15,473 nucleotides of DNA. It comes from Clostridia bacterium (lineage in GTDB: Bacteria; Bacillota; Clostridia; Christensenellales; UBA1242). Numbering within the stretch: position 1 is the stretch's first letter; every line of letters begins with the position of its first letter. The position numbers and the translations under genes are program-made. The DNA is taken from positions 1-15,473 of the forward strand of contig JAQVOQ010000018.1 of the NCBI GenBank assembly GCA_028702545.1, read 5' to 3'. Below are positions 1-6,594 of this stretch, one piece after another. A model generated the notes under the pieces. The model was given only the letters and a program-made list of their open reading frames with translations. It made no database searches and was not told the origin of the DNA.

Positions 1-2
1 AA

Positions 3-101
3 CAAGATAAGCTTATATCAAAAAACAATAAAACCGCTAAACAAACAATAAAAGTTGTCACAAAAAATAAAATAAAAGGATTAATATTATTTAAGTTTTA
101 A
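3..101 (+). CDS. possible 3' end of an upstream gene (partial, unidentified)
   Basis: One forward frame is open from the window edge to a TAA at 99-101 and encodes a lysine-rich tail of 32 residues ending LILFKF. It stops just before the tRNA promoter, which is where an upstream gene could end. An open frame of this length is not rare by chance in DNA this AT-rich, and no terminator hairpin follows it, so this is only a possibility. No family can be named. Confidence 0.25.
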   Translation, partial: QDKLISKNNKTAKQTIKVVTKNKIKGLILFKF

Positions 102-104
102 TCA

Positions 105-133
105 TTGACAAAGAAACATTAGTTTGTTATAAT
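105..133 (+). promoter_or_regulatory. sigma-A promoter of tRNA-Ser
   Basis: A consensus -35 TTGACA (105-110) and a consensus -10 TATAAT (128-133) are separated by 17 bases. Transcription should start a few bases before the tRNA at 146. It is the only promoter in the window that matches both consensus hexamers exactly at ideal spacing, as expected for a strongly expressed stable RNA. Confidence 0.9.
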
Positions 134-145
134 TTTTTAGTCTGA

Positions 146-235
146 GGAGAAGTACCCAAGTGGTTAAGGGGCTCCCCTGCTAAGGGAGTAGGTTTGTTAA
201 AGGGCGCATGGGTTCGAATCCCATCTTCTCCGCCA
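146..235 (+). tRNA. tRNA-Ser (anticodon GCU)
   Basis: A 90-nt cloverleaf with a class II long variable arm. The acceptor arm GGAGAAG (146-152) pairs with CTTCTCC (225-231), followed by discriminator G232 and an encoded CCA at 233-235. The anticodon stem CTCCC/GGGAG encloses loop CTGCTAA, giving anticodon GCT, which reads serine AGC/AGU codons. The T arm is ATGGG-TTCGAAT-CCCAT. The long variable arm and the anticodon both agree with serine identity. It has its own promoter and terminator and is therefore monocistronic. Confidence 0.97.
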
Positions 236-240
236 GCGTA

Positions 241-268
241 AAAAACCCTAGTATTTACTAGGGTTTTT
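241..268 (+). terminator. Rho-independent terminator after tRNA-Ser
   Basis: The inverted repeat CCCTAGT (246-252) / ACTAGGG (257-263) has a short ATTT loop and is flanked by five A residues before and a TTTTT run after. It lies five bases past the tRNA CCA end. Confidence 0.9.
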
Positions 269-405
269 GTGTTTTTAAAATACACACTTGGTGCAAATAA
301 GTTATTGACTTTACCTCCGCCCTAAAATTGTGGTGGATATTGGGTCGATAGCCTCATTTTTTGGTGTATAAATTCTTTTATAAACTATACATTGCTAAAT
401 TTAAA

Positions 406-414
406 TGGTATAAT
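406..414 (+). promoter_or_regulatory. extended -10 promoter of the 446-925 gene
   Basis: TGGTATAAT contains a consensus -10 (409-414) with an upstream TG dinucleotide. No good -35 lies at the expected distance, which is typical of extended -10 promoters. The start codon lies about 30 bases downstream. Confidence 0.6.
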
Positions 415-445
415 ATTTAATAAATGATTTATTGAGGAGAATGCT

Positions 446-925
446 ATGGAGGTAAGTGAAATTATTAGTCTTGTTGTGGCACTTGCAAGCATATTTGTAA
501 GTGGCAGTGTTTCAATTTTTACAATTAAATATTTTAATAGTAAGGGTCATATTTATGAAATTAAGAAAAATGCTATTATAAGAAGCTTGAGGTTAATTGA
601 TGATTATATGTCCTCTGCCGATTGGATTGATAAAAAGAATATACCTGTCAAAAAAAACAATTTAAGCACCGAATACTTAACCGTTGAAAGCAGAGAATGC
701 TATAACGAGTTAATACTAACGGTAAAAAATGCAAAATTAATATATGCATTTAATAGGATAGTATTTTCTAAACATTACAATAAAGATGGAATATTTAATT
801 GTAATCAAATGCAAGAATATCGTCTACTATGTAGGAAAGAACTCGGTATTAAGAAAATTAGACTTGAGAATGAAATAACATTTATAAACTCGGTTGGCAA
901 TAATTTAAATAAAAATAATTTTTAA
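446..925 (+). CDS. small membrane-anchored protein of unknown function
   Basis: A 159-residue protein that I do not recognise as a named family. Residues 5-29 form one hydrophobic helix (LVVALASIFVSGSVSIFTI region). It is followed by a basic stretch (KK at 40-41) and a soluble, charged, probably helical domain with two tryptophan/cysteine landmarks (SADW near 57-60, CRKELG near 128-133). A topology with a short outside N-terminus and the bulk in the cytoplasm is inferred. The start is set by GAGGAG at 434-439, six bases before the ATG, and there is an extended -10 promoter upstream. It lies alone behind tRNA-Ser, converging on a broken gene fragment, which suggests accessory or mobile-element origin. 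Proteins of this layout (one TM plus a small cytosolic domain) occur in prophages and integrative elements, but that link is inference. Confidence 0.7.
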   Translation: MEVSEIISLVVALASIFVSGSVSIFTIKYFNSKGHIYEIKKNAIIRSLRLIDDYMSSADWIDKKNIPVKKNNLSTEYLTVESRECYNELILTVKNAKLIYAFNRIVFSKHYNKDGIFNCNQMQEYRLLCRKELGIKKIRLENEITFINSVGNNLNKNNF

Positions 926-933
926 TTTACATT

Positions 934-1143
934 TTACATCTCGGCTTGCTGTTTTCTTTCTTGCTTCTTTTATTCTAGTAGTCGTTCTAATTCTGCAATT
1001 TCGTCATCGTATTCTTCTTCGTTAGGTTTAATTTTAGTCGCTATAAAGTCAGAGGGTTTCTCTGGCTTTTTTGACCTAAAGATAATAAGAGAATTTACCA
1101 TATTAGTTCTAGAGACAAAAGCTAAATGCAAATTAATAATTTT
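934..1143 (-). pseudogene. C-terminal gene remnant with an internal stop (unidentified)
   Basis: Read on the minus strand, the frame is open from about 1143 through an ATG at 1099-1101 to a TAA at 970-972. It encodes a protein-like tail containing KPSDFIATKI and the acidic helix DDEIAELERLLE. After that stop, the same frame continues with KKQERKQQAEM and ends at a second TAA (934-936), only nine bases from the convergent gene's stop. Uninterrupted coding character across the first stop suggests a single heptad-rich C-terminus broken by a nonsense mutation. No ribosome site precedes the internal ATG, and the frame closes just after the end of hydA, so the N-terminal part is missing. It could instead be a real 43-residue gene, but the missing ribosome site argues against that. 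The family is not identified. Confidence 0.45.
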
Positions 1144-1148
1144 TTAAA

Positions 1149-2837
1149 CTATTTTTTAAATGAAGTATGTAGCATTTTATGTACTTCGTTTTTGTATATT
1201 GTGTTTAAGTATTCATAAACTTTTTTAATATTTGGGTTGTCGTGCGATTTGCGATAAGTTTTTTTGGTGTCGCTTTTATATAGTGCTTTTGCTCTTTTAT
1301 TTACTGCATTGTTATCATTTATTTTGCGAGGCATTCCGCCACCATTTATGCAACCACCTGGGCACGCCATTACCTCTATAAAGTCGTAATGTTTTTTGCC
1401 ACTTTTAATAAGTTCTAGCACTGCTTTGGCATTGTTTAGTCCACTTGTTACGCATATGTTAATTGTTCTACCTGCAATATCTACAGTAGCTTCTTTTACG
1501 CCTTTACTGCCCCTTATCGCGTTAAATTCAATGTCTTTTATGTCTTTACCCGTTAATGTGTCCTGTGCTGTTCTAAGTGCCGCTTCCATAACGCCACCAC
1601 TTGCACCAAATATTGCGCCAGCGCCCGAACTTAAACCCATAACATCGTCAAACTCTTTGCCCTTTAAGTTTTTAAAGTCAATGTTATAAATTTTTATTAG
1701 TTCGGCTAGTTCATTCACTGTTATTACTGCGTCTGTGTCGCCGTGTTTTAGTTTTTCATGTTTTTTAGCAATGCACGGCATTATAGAAACAAAGTAAATA
1801 TCTTTTGCATCTTTTCCTACCGATTTAGCATAATAGGTTTTTAAAACCTTTGCAAAAATTTCTTGCGGGCTTTTAGTTGTGGATAAATTTTTGGTAAACT
1901 CGGGGTAATACTCCTCTACATAAGTTACCCAAGCAGGACAACAACTAGTAAACATAGGCATATTATAATTATTTTTTAGTCTTTCAACAAATTCAGCAGC
2001 TTCCTCCATTATCGTTAGGTCTGCTCCAAAGTTAATATCAAACACTTTATCAAAACCCATTGCCATAAGGCTTTCAACCATTTGTTTTTCTACATTAGTT
2101 CCAACAGGCAAATTAAACAAGTCGCCAAGTCCAACCCTAATAGAAGGTGCAGTTGCCGCTATTACCATTTTTGATTTATCATTTAGCGCTTTTATTACAT
2201 TTTGTATTTCGTATTTTTCAACGAGCGCTCCAGTAGGGCAGTTTGCTACGCATTGTCCACAAGCTGTGCATTTTGTTTCTATAATAGGCAAGTTATTGTT
2301 TGTGCCAACGAAACTTTCAAAGCCCCTATTATGCACGGATAAAACATTGCAAGCTTGATTTTTGCAAGTTATAACGCACTTTTTGCACAGTATACATTTT
2401 GAATTATCCCTAGTATAAGAAGGGTGAGAGTCGTCATATAAAGCTTCTAATTTATTTCCTGCAAACCTCTCGGTGTTGCAATTATAGTCGTCTGAAAGTT
2501 TTTGAAGCACACATTTTGTGTTTTTTAAGCAGTTGTTACAATCATTATTATGGGTAGAAAGTATTAACTCTAAATTAATTCTTCTAGCGTTGATTAGTTT
2601 TTCGGTATTAGTAAAAACCCTCATGCCTTCCCTTACAGGCTCTGAACAAGAAGTCACTAGTTTATTTGTTCCCTTAATTTCTACTAAACACATTCGGCAT
2701 GAACCTTCAGGGAGTTCGCCCTCCATATAACAAAGAGTTGGCAAGTTAAAACCCGCTTTACGAACAGCCGTTAAAACGTTTGTATTTTCATTTACTTCAA
2801 CGGGCGTATTATTAATAGTTAATTTTATTTTTTTCAT
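1149..2837 (-). CDS. hydA: [FeFe]-hydrogenase catalytic subunit HydA
   Basis: Catalyses reversible H2 formation at the H-cluster and is the catalytic subunit of the cytoplasmic HydABC complex. The order is: a plant-type [2Fe-2S] domain (C36, C47, C50, C64); a His-Cys [4Fe-4S] site (H96, C100, C103, C109); two ferredoxin [4Fe-4S] sites (C148/C151/C154/C158 and C190/C193/C196/C200); then the H domain with TSCCPAW (297-303), MPCIAKKHE (353-361) and MACPGGC (490-496). Expected H-cluster ligands are C300, C355, C492 and C496. C299, E279, S319 and E282 match the proton path known from Clostridium pasteurianum CpI, and 562 residues fits that M3 type. The third motif continues GGGMP where GGGQP is usual. 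The gene is last of three, 10 bases after hydB, with AAGGA overlapping the hydB stop. Maturases HydEFG are not in the window, and I see no clear terminator after it. Confidence 0.97.
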   Translation of the reverse strand: MKKIKLTINNTPVEVNENTNVLTAVRKAGFNLPTLCYMEGELPEGSCRMCLVEIKGTNKLVTSCSEPVREGMRVFTNTEKLINARRINLELILSTHNNDCNNCLKNTKCVLQKLSDDYNCNTERFAGNKLEALYDDSHPSYTRDNSKCILCKKCVITCKNQACNVLSVHNRGFESFVGTNNNLPIIETKCTACGQCVANCPTGALVEKYEIQNVIKALNDKSKMVIAATAPSIRVGLGDLFNLPVGTNVEKQMVESLMAMGFDKVFDINFGADLTIMEEAAEFVERLKNNYNMPMFTSCCPAWVTYVEEYYPEFTKNLSTTKSPQEIFAKVLKTYYAKSVGKDAKDIYFVSIMPCIAKKHEKLKHGDTDAVITVNELAELIKIYNIDFKNLKGKEFDDVMGLSSGAGAIFGASGGVMEAALRTAQDTLTGKDIKDIEFNAIRGSKGVKEATVDIAGRTINICVTSGLNNAKAVLELIKSGKKHYDFIEVMACPGGCINGGGMPRKINDNNAVNKRAKALYKSDTKKTYRKSHDNPNIKKVYEYLNTIYKNEVHKMLHTSFKK

Positions 2838-2847
2838 AAGTTTTCCT

Positions 2848-4692
2848 TTATTTTGTAATTATTGCATTATGAGGGCAGGCCTTAAAACATTTCATACACT
2901 TTATACAGTCTTCTTGAATAATCGTATATTTTGCTTGTTCTTCAATAATTGTATTTTGAGGGCAAGCAGCAAAACATAAACCACACTTTGTGCATTTATC
3001 AGTAATGGTTAAGATAAAATTTTTATTACATTGCTTGGTTTTACAAATTTTGTTATTAATGTGTTGCAAATATTCATCCTTAAAGTGAAGCAAGGTTGAT
3101 TTAACAATATTGGTAGAGGTTTGACCTAGCCCACATAGTGAGGTTGTTGAAATATGCTCACATAAATTAGTCAGCACATCAAGGTCGGCTAGCGTTCCTT
3201 GCATTTTAGATATTTTTTCTAAAATTTCTAACACTCGAACATTGCCAACTCTGCAAGGTGTGCACTTTCCGCAAGATTCTTCCACATTAAATTTTACAAA
3301 AAATTTTGCAAATTCAACGACACAAGTTGTGTTGTCTACAACAATTAAACTGCCAGACCCCATGCTGGCGCCGTGTTTAATAAAACTATCATAATCTACG
3401 GGTAAGTCTAGCAAATGCTCTGGAAGACAACCACCGCTAGGGCCACCTAATTGAACTAGCTTTAGTTTTTTATTATTAGCAATTCCGCCGCCAATATTAT
3501 AAATAATATCTCTTAATTTTGTGCCTAATTCAACTTCAACTATGCCCGTATTTGTAACGTTGCCACTGAGCGCAAACATTTTTGTGCCACGGCTGTTTTC
3601 GCTACCAAATTCTTTGTACCAACTGCCACCATTTTTAATAATTTGAGGTATTATAGAAAGTGTTTCAACATTATTAATAATTGTTGGATTGTTAAATAAT
3701 CCAGCAGTTGTTGGAAAAGGCGGTTTTGGTTTTGCTTCACCGCGTCTACCTTCAATACTGTTTATAAGTGCGGTTTCTTCGCCGCAAACATAGGCGCCAG
3801 CACCGCTCTTAATTTCAATATCAAAATTAAATGAGCTACCAAAAATGTTTTTACCGAGTATATTTAGTTTTTTTGCTTCCAAAATTGCCCTTTTAAGCAT
3901 TGCAGTTGCAAGCGGATATTCGTTTCTTACATAAATAAAACCTTTATTTGAATTAATAGTTTTTGCTGCAATAATCATTCCTTCAATAATGCTATGTGGG
4001 TCGCCTTCTAAAACAGCTCTATTCATAAATGCGCCGGGGTCGCCCTCGTCTGCATTACAAACAACATATTTAACAGCACTCTTTGCCTCACAAGCAAACT
4101 TCCATTTTAAATAAGTAAAAAATCCAGCGCCACCTCTGCCGCGAAGACCTGAAATTTTAAGCTCATCTATTATATCTTTTGCTTGTTTTTTAATAATAGT
4201 TGCGTTCGCCGCAAAATAACCGCCCGTTGCAATATATTCGTGTATGCTTTCGCAATTAATTATGCCAACATTTTTTGATACTACAAGTTTTTGATTATTA
4301 AAAAATGGATAGTCTTTTCTAGTTTTGCAAATAGTACCATCGTTTAATTTATAAAGACTTTTTGCATAAACCTCTTTTTTTACAAAATGTGAATACAATA
4401 ATTCTTCTAAGTTAGTGTTTTGAACATCTTTATAGATAACGCCACTAGGATACATAGCAATAACAACGCCGACATTAAACATTGCAAAACAACCCGTTTT
4501 AACTACGCTTGTATCAAGGTTATTTTTTATTAAAATTTGGTTTATGTTATTGATAAGTACTTGCTCGTGGTCTTTGTGACCTGTGTTACAATGCACCAGA
4601 ATTTCGTTATCGTTTGCAATATTCCCTGAGTAATTAATACGACTATTAATAACAGCTTCATATTTGTTTTTTATATCAAGTAATTTTTCCAT
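2848..4692 (-). CDS. hydB: bifurcating hydrogenase subunit HydB (NuoF-like, FMN/NAD(H)-binding)
   Basis: A diaphorase subunit that carries FMN, binds NAD(H) and passes electrons between NADH, ferredoxin and HydA. The FMN/NAD region shows GLRGRGGAGF (182-191), ADEGDPGAF (214-222) and GAGAYVCGEETAL (297-309). The N3-type [4Fe-4S] site is C474/C477/C480 with C520. A C-terminal 2x[4Fe-4S] ferredoxin domain has C567/C570/C573/C577 and C596/C599/C602/C606. H544, C550 and C555 lie where HydB proteins have a conserved CxxxxC that may hold zinc. At 614 residues it is full length. The odd point is the N-terminal thioredoxin-like domain (about 28-100), which keeps only C35 and C68 of the usual four cluster cysteines, so its [2Fe-2S] cluster is probably absent. 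It starts 15 bases after hydC, with an AGGGG ribosome site. Confidence 0.95.
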   Translation of the reverse strand: MEKLLDIKNKYEAVINSRINYSGNIANDNEILVHCNTGHKDHEQVLINNINQILIKNNLDTSVVKTGCFAMFNVGVVIAMYPSGVIYKDVQNTNLEELLYSHFVKKEVYAKSLYKLNDGTICKTRKDYPFFNNQKLVVSKNVGIINCESIHEYIATGGYFAANATIIKKQAKDIIDELKISGLRGRGGAGFFTYLKWKFACEAKSAVKYVVCNADEGDPGAFMNRAVLEGDPHSIIEGMIIAAKTINSNKGFIYVRNEYPLATAMLKRAILEAKKLNILGKNIFGSSFNFDIEIKSGAGAYVCGEETALINSIEGRRGEAKPKPPFPTTAGLFNNPTIINNVETLSIIPQIIKNGGSWYKEFGSENSRGTKMFALSGNVTNTGIVEVELGTKLRDIIYNIGGGIANNKKLKLVQLGGPSGGCLPEHLLDLPVDYDSFIKHGASMGSGSLIVVDNTTCVVEFAKFFVKFNVEESCGKCTPCRVGNVRVLEILEKISKMQGTLADLDVLTNLCEHISTTSLCGLGQTSTNIVKSTLLHFKDEYLQHINNKICKTKQCNKNFILTITDKCTKCGLCFAACPQNTIIEEQAKYTIIQEDCIKCMKCFKACPHNAIITK

Positions 4693-4707
4693 ACTTTCCC
4701 CTCTAAA

Positions 4708-5190
4708 TTAGTAACTATTTAAAATACTCTCAAGCTCATCTATTTTTACATTTTTATAAACTTTTGAATTAATTAACATAACAGGAGCGTTTCCACAACT
4801 ACCTACACATCTCGTCGTATCTATAAAAAACTTTTTATCTTCTGTGCTTTCTCCGGCTTTAACTTTTAAAATTTTTTCTAATTTATTTAAAATTGCAGTC
4901 GCATCTTTAATATAACAAGCTGTTCCCATACAAATATATATTGTATTTTTAGCAGTAGGTTCTAATTTGAATTTTTTATAAAAGGTAATAACACCGTAAA
5001 GCTCGCTCATTGATACTTTTAGTTCGTCGCTTATAAGTTGTTGAAGTTCATAGGGTATATAACCAAAACAATCTTGCGCTAAATGAAGCGACTCTATAAG
5101 CGGAGTAGTTGTAGTTTTTAACTCGTTAAACTCTTTTATAAACTTTTTATATTCAGCAGTTGTTGTGTTTAATTTTAGTCTCGTTTCCAT
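4708..5190 (-). CDS. hydC: bifurcating hydrogenase subunit HydC (NuoE-like [2Fe-2S] protein)
   Basis: A 160-residue thioredoxin-like ferredoxin subunit, the usual length for HydC/NuoE. After an N-terminal helical part it carries the cluster cysteines C87 and C92 (CMGTAC) and C128 and C132 (RCVGSC), spaced as in the 24-kDa subunit of complex I. It would hold one [2Fe-2S] cluster beside the FMN site of HydB. It is the first gene of the hydCBA operon, with GGGAG about ten bases before the ATG and a TTGCTA-17-TATAAT promoter just upstream. Order and spacing support a trimeric HydABC complex rather than a free-standing HydA. A NuoE of a respiratory complex is unlikely, because no other nuo genes are present and hydA follows. 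Confidence 0.95.
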   Translation of the reverse strand: METRLKLNTTTAEYKKFIKEFNELKTTTTPLIESLHLAQDCFGYIPYELQQLISDELKVSMSELYGVITFYKKFKLEPTAKNTIYICMGTACYIKDATAILNKLEKILKVKAGESTEDKKFFIDTTRCVGSCGNAPVMLINSKVYKNVKIDELESILNSY

Positions 5191-5210
5191 AATTATAATC
5201 TCCCAAAAAC

Positions 5211-5239
5211 ATTATAATAAATATATTATTTAATAGCAA
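5211..5239 (-). promoter_or_regulatory. promoter of the hydCBA operon
   Basis: On the minus strand, TTGCTA (5239-5234) and TATAAT (5216-5211) are 17 bases apart. The predicted start is near 5204, giving a very short leader that contains the GGGAG ribosome site of hydC. No obvious Rex-type operator is seen. Confidence 0.55.
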
Positions 5240-5255
5240 TTCATTAAGGTGTGCA

Positions 5256-5290
5256 ATTTAAAAAAAGAATATATTATTCTTTTTTAAAAT
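5256..5290. repeat. long AT-rich inverted repeat between hydC and dut
   Basis: The arms AAAAAAGAATA (5261-5271) and TATTCTTTTTT (5275-5285) are exact inverse complements around TAT. After one mismatch the symmetry extends four more base pairs on each side. It lies between the divergent hydC and dut promoters and ends neither gene, so an operator or DNA-bending site is more likely than a terminator. Confidence 0.5.
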
Positions 5291-5410
5291 GTATTTTTTA
5301 AACCTTTATTTTTTTTATAAATATGTTTAATTACTGATAAATACAATATTAATATCTATAATAAGCCTTGTTAAAAACGATAAAAAAAATAATAATTGAA
5401 TAGTTATTAT

Positions 5411-5439
5411 TTGAATATATTTTGACAATATGATATAAT
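5411..5439 (+). promoter_or_regulatory. promoter of dut
   Basis: TTGAAT (5411-5416), a 17-base spacer and TATAAT (5434-5439), the latter preceded by TGA, giving an extended -10 TGATATAAT. A perfect TTGACA also lies at 5422-5427. It is too close to this -10, but it could serve a weaker overlapping -10 (TAGATA, 5444-5449). Confidence 0.65.
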
Positions 5440-5467
5440 ATATTAGATAAAAACAAAGGAAAAATTT

Positions 5468-5914
5468 ATGTTTAAACCAAAAATTAATTTTGTAAAAATG
5501 AGCGAAAATGCCGTTATTCCAAAGTTTGCACATGCTAGTGATGCGGGAATGGATTTGTATGCTACGGAAGCTTGTGAGATTAAAACGGGCGAATATAAAA
5601 TTGTTAAAACAGGGCTTCAAATGAGTATGCCTTTTGGTTACGAAGCACAAATTAGGTCGCGAAGTGGCTTAGCTGCAAAAGCTGGCGTTTCAGTACTTAA
5701 TTCTCCTGGCACAATAGATTCAGATTATAGAGGAGAAGTAGGAGTTATTTTAATTAATCACGGTCAGAATACTTTTAAAATTGAAGTAGGTGATAGAATT
5801 GCACAAATGGTAATAAACAAACTGACTAAGTTTGAGGTTAAACAGTTAAAATTTCTTGATAGAACAACTAGAGGCGAAGGCGGATTTGGTTCAACGGGCG
5901 TTAAAAAATTATAA
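5468..5914 (+). CDS. dut: deoxyuridine 5'-triphosphate nucleotidohydrolase (dUTPase)
   Basis: Hydrolyses dUTP to dUMP and pyrophosphate. This keeps uracil out of DNA and supplies dUMP for thymidylate synthesis. All five motifs of the trimeric family are present in order: AHASDAGMDLYA (21-32), RSRSGLA (63-69), GTIDSDYRGEVGV (81-93), GDRIAQMVI (108-116) and the C-terminal arm RGEGGFGSTG (135-144) that closes over the substrate. The 148 residues are the normal length. The start is fixed by AAAGGA seven bases before the ATG. The gene is 18 bases upstream of a membrane-anchored peptidase-like gene and probably cotranscribed with it. It is divergent from hydCBA. dUTPases occur in both chromosomes and phages, and no neighbouring phage genes are visible here. 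Confidence 0.97.
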   Translation: MFKPKINFVKMSENAVIPKFAHASDAGMDLYATEACEIKTGEYKIVKTGLQMSMPFGYEAQIRSRSGLAAKAGVSVLNSPGTIDSDYRGEVGVILINHGQNTFKIEVGDRIAQMVINKLTKFEVKQLKFLDRTTRGEGGFGSTGVKKL

Positions 5915-5932
5915 AAATAAAGGATATTTTTT

Positions 5933-6565
5933 TTGAGCAAAAAGCAAATAAAAACTAAAAAAAAGAAAGGTAAAATCTTTTTATTAATTATAGTTCTTTT
6001 AATGATTATTCCAATAATTACAGCTCAGTTTAACTATAAAATAAACGCTGTTAAGGCGCAAACTTTTTCTACTTATACTTTGGACGGCTATATTCAAAAT
6101 CAGGGAGCAGCAAAGGTATTTAAATATGGATTCAACACTAGCGACAATAGCGGTTGCGGTTGGATAGCGACCTATAACGCATTAACTTATCTTTATAATA
6201 AAGGACTAATAAATTATGACCCTAAGGTTGAAGATGTTATAAGACCGCTTGATAGCTTTGCCAGCTTTGGTTATGGCTACTTAGGAACGAATCCGCTGGT
6301 TATGAAATTATTATTACAAAGTAAGGGACTTAAGGTAGACATAATTACAAATAAAAATAAATTTGAACAAAGCGCAAAAGATGCCGATATAAACATTATA
6401 GTTTATCTAGGCAAACATTTAACCTATGGTCATTATCAAATGATGGAATATGATAGTGTGGGAGATGATTTTGTGTTTTACACTCCAAGTTACCATGTTA
6501 AAATGGATGAATATTTAGAAGAACACGAAAATGATTACACATTTTTACTAGCAATTAGCATATAA
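5933..6565 (+). CDS. membrane-anchored C39-like (papain-fold) cysteine peptidase homologue
   Basis: A 210-residue protein with a lysine-rich N-terminus, one hydrophobic segment (about 14-31) acting as an uncleaved anchor or signal peptide, and an extracytoplasmic domain. SGCGWIATYNAL (73-84) carries the candidate nucleophile C75, with Q55/Q57 upstream as possible oxyanion-hole residues. YGHYQMMEYD (165-174) carries candidate H167. This Q-C-H order is that of C39-like peptidases (Peptidase_C39_2 type). The third residue is less clear, because YTPS (183-186) stands where these proteins usually have Asn/Asp-Pro, so activity is uncertain. The start is TTG at 5933-5935, chosen because AAGGA (5920-5924) lies eight bases before it and the lysines precede the membrane segment. 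It follows dut by 18 bases and ends at a shared terminator. The substrate is unknown. Confidence 0.65.
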   Translation: MSKKQIKTKKKKGKIFLLIIVLLMIIPIITAQFNYKINAVKAQTFSTYTLDGYIQNQGAAKVFKYGFNTSDNSGCGWIATYNALTYLYNKGLINYDPKVEDVIRPLDSFASFGYGYLGTNPLVMKLLLQSKGLKVDIITNKNKFEQSAKDADINIIVYLGKHLTYGHYQMMEYDSVGDDFVFYTPSYHVKMDEYLEEHENDYTFLLAISI

Positions 6566-6566
6566 A

Positions 6567-6590
6567 AAAAATAGGCTTAAACCTATTTTT
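6567..6590. terminator. bidirectional terminator between convergent genes
   Basis: AAAAATAGG (6567-6575) and CCTATTTTT (6582-6590) form a 9-bp stem with a CTTAAA loop. A and T runs on both sides let it serve the plus-strand peptidase gene and the minus-strand kinase gene. Confidence 0.8.
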
Positions 6591-6594
6591 ATTA

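Noticed and set aside
233..330. Possible attachment-site duplication of the tRNA-Ser end (CTCCGCC also at about 316-322)
   Set aside because: Only seven bases match, too few to call an att site, and no integrase is present in the window.
1470..1520. A placeholder findings entry with an empty title covers this interval
   Set aside because: Nothing separate is claimed there; the interval is ordinary hydA coding sequence and the entry should be ignored.
1396..2730. Plus-strand open frames inside hydA (1396-1689, 2518-2730)
   Set aside because: They are antisense to conserved hydA coding sequence, and their hydrophobic composition is what the reverse of these codons gives.
5422..5427. Perfect TTGACA as the main -35 of dut
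   Set aside because: It is only six bases from the TATAAT. TTGAAT at 5411-5416 has the correct 17-base spacing, so TTGACA is at most part of a second weak promoter.
5327..5650. Open minus-strand frame of 107 codons overlapping the dut promoter and dut 5' half
   Set aside because: It runs antisense through a clear dUTPase gene, lacks a ribosome site and encodes a Phe/Ile/His-rich sequence typical of a shadow frame.
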